Origin: CAYMYN01 sp964394665
GTDB lineage: Bacteria > Planctomycetota > UBA1135 > GCA-002686595
Length of the DNA: 64,000 nucleotides
Assembly (NCBI GenBank): GCA_964394665.1
Contig: CAYMYN010000004.1
Span: forward strand, 248,001 to 312,000
Direction: 5' to 3'
Shown here: one piece after another, positions 63,823 to 64,000 of the stretch
Layout: every line of letters begins with the position of its first letter
Numbering within the stretch: position 1 is the first letter of the stretch
Notes under the pieces: generated by a model
Seen by the model: only the letters and a program-made list of their open reading frames with translations
Databases searched by the model: none
Told to the model about the DNA's origin: nothing
Program-made: the position numbers and the translations under genes

Positions 63823-64000
63823 TCAGGGGGCCGCGGGCGGGAGGGGAAGTGCGTAGGCTTCGCGCAGGACGCCGCGCAACTCGCCGAAGTCGCGCACCTC
63901 GTGGTCCGCCTCGACGCCGGCTTCGGTCAGGGTCTTGCGCGCACCGCGGCTGACCCAGGCTGCGCGCATGCCGATCGAGCGCGGCGGCTCGATGTCGTGG
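63823..64000 (-). CDS. HAD-superfamily hydrolase (5' part beyond window)
   Basis: The last 58 codons of a minus-strand gene that enters from the right edge (codons in frame from 63999). The peptide begins HDIEPPRSIGMRAAWVSRGA and ends LREAYALPLPPAAP. The D-x-x-x-x-x-x-x-GM-x-AAWVSRG pattern is the motif IV and following strand of haloacid-dehalogenase-like phosphatases (family: nDi.gA..aGm.a.wv.Rg). Only this C-terminal fragment is visible, so the subfamily cannot be assigned. Confidence 0.7.
   Translation of the reverse strand, partial: HDIEPPRSIGMRAAWVSRGARKTLTEAGVEADHEVRDFGELRGVLREAYALPLPPAAP

Overview
This is a very GC-rich, gene-dense bacterial chromosome segment with 49 protein-coding genes (two cut by the window edges). 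I found no RNA gene, insertion sequence, prophage or CRISPR array, and no gene-free stretch longer than about 260 bases. The best taxonomic hint is the secreted protein at 19007-20113. Its cysteine-rich GDGSGT/CPCGN block, followed by a long beta-rich region ending in an FNFTNGIEVTW-type motif, is a domain I associate with deep-branching Planctomycetota of the Saltatorellus/Engelhardtia type. The VHL-like domain in an S9 peptidase, the squalene-cyclase-like repeat proteins and the many sulfatase- and SGNH-type proteins fit that assignment. It is an inference, not a proof.

Layout. 1-2697: end of an amidohydrolase, a DHH phosphoesterase and a metallophosphoesterase (+). 2744-3640: a stand-alone proline dehydrogenase (-). 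3818-8589: cutA, a degenerate sulfatase-like lipoprotein, a large polytopic membrane protein and an unknown exported protein (+). 8760-14177: a complete MacB-type tripartite efflux operon (outer-membrane factor, adaptor, ATPase, permease). 14201-17223: an SGNH-type membrane protein and YifB/ComM (-). 17437-18866: a two-gene arsenosugar module (peroxidase-like protein plus radical SAM ArsS). 19007-21394: the secreted protein and an orphan solute-binding lipoprotein (-). 21479-23312: an AmpD-like amidase facing murQ, a peptidoglycan-recycling pair. 23309-25875: a dienoyl-CoA-reductase-type SDR and a PaaZ/BoxD-type aldehyde dehydrogenase, divergent. 25988-30743: a HEAT-repeat protein, ComEC, coaD and ridA. 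30822-35584: two tandem paralogues fusing MORN-like repeats to a cyclase-like toroid. 35727-39899: an S9 peptidase with a VHL-like insert, and a lipase. 40084-43275: ychF, an unknown membrane protein, crcB and a LOG-family protein. 43310-49039: a GldA/GldF/GldG-type ABC operon with a DUF4340-type protein. 49125-50177: a membrane-anchored GDSL hydrolase. 50293-63768: two complete peptide (Opp/Dpp) ABC transporter operons arranged head to head around a 158-base intergenic region. 63823-64000: the end of a HAD hydrolase (-).

Gene packing is tight. Many neighbours overlap by ATGA, GTGA or TTGA, or by TGATG, implying translational coupling. Many genes carry a TANNNT hexamer, like a -10 element, just upstream. 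In about seven cases it lies only 6-9 bases before the start codon, which suggests leaderless mRNAs.

The most unusual content is in the double peptide-transporter locus. One binding protein carries a glycine-cleavage-H-like domain that lacks the lipoyl-lysine hairpin, the other carries a different small beta insert, and one OppC permease has an extra membrane hairpin enclosing a helical, probably coiled-coil, extracytoplasmic domain. The VHL-like module in the S9 peptidase and the tandem MORN-toroid proteins come next.
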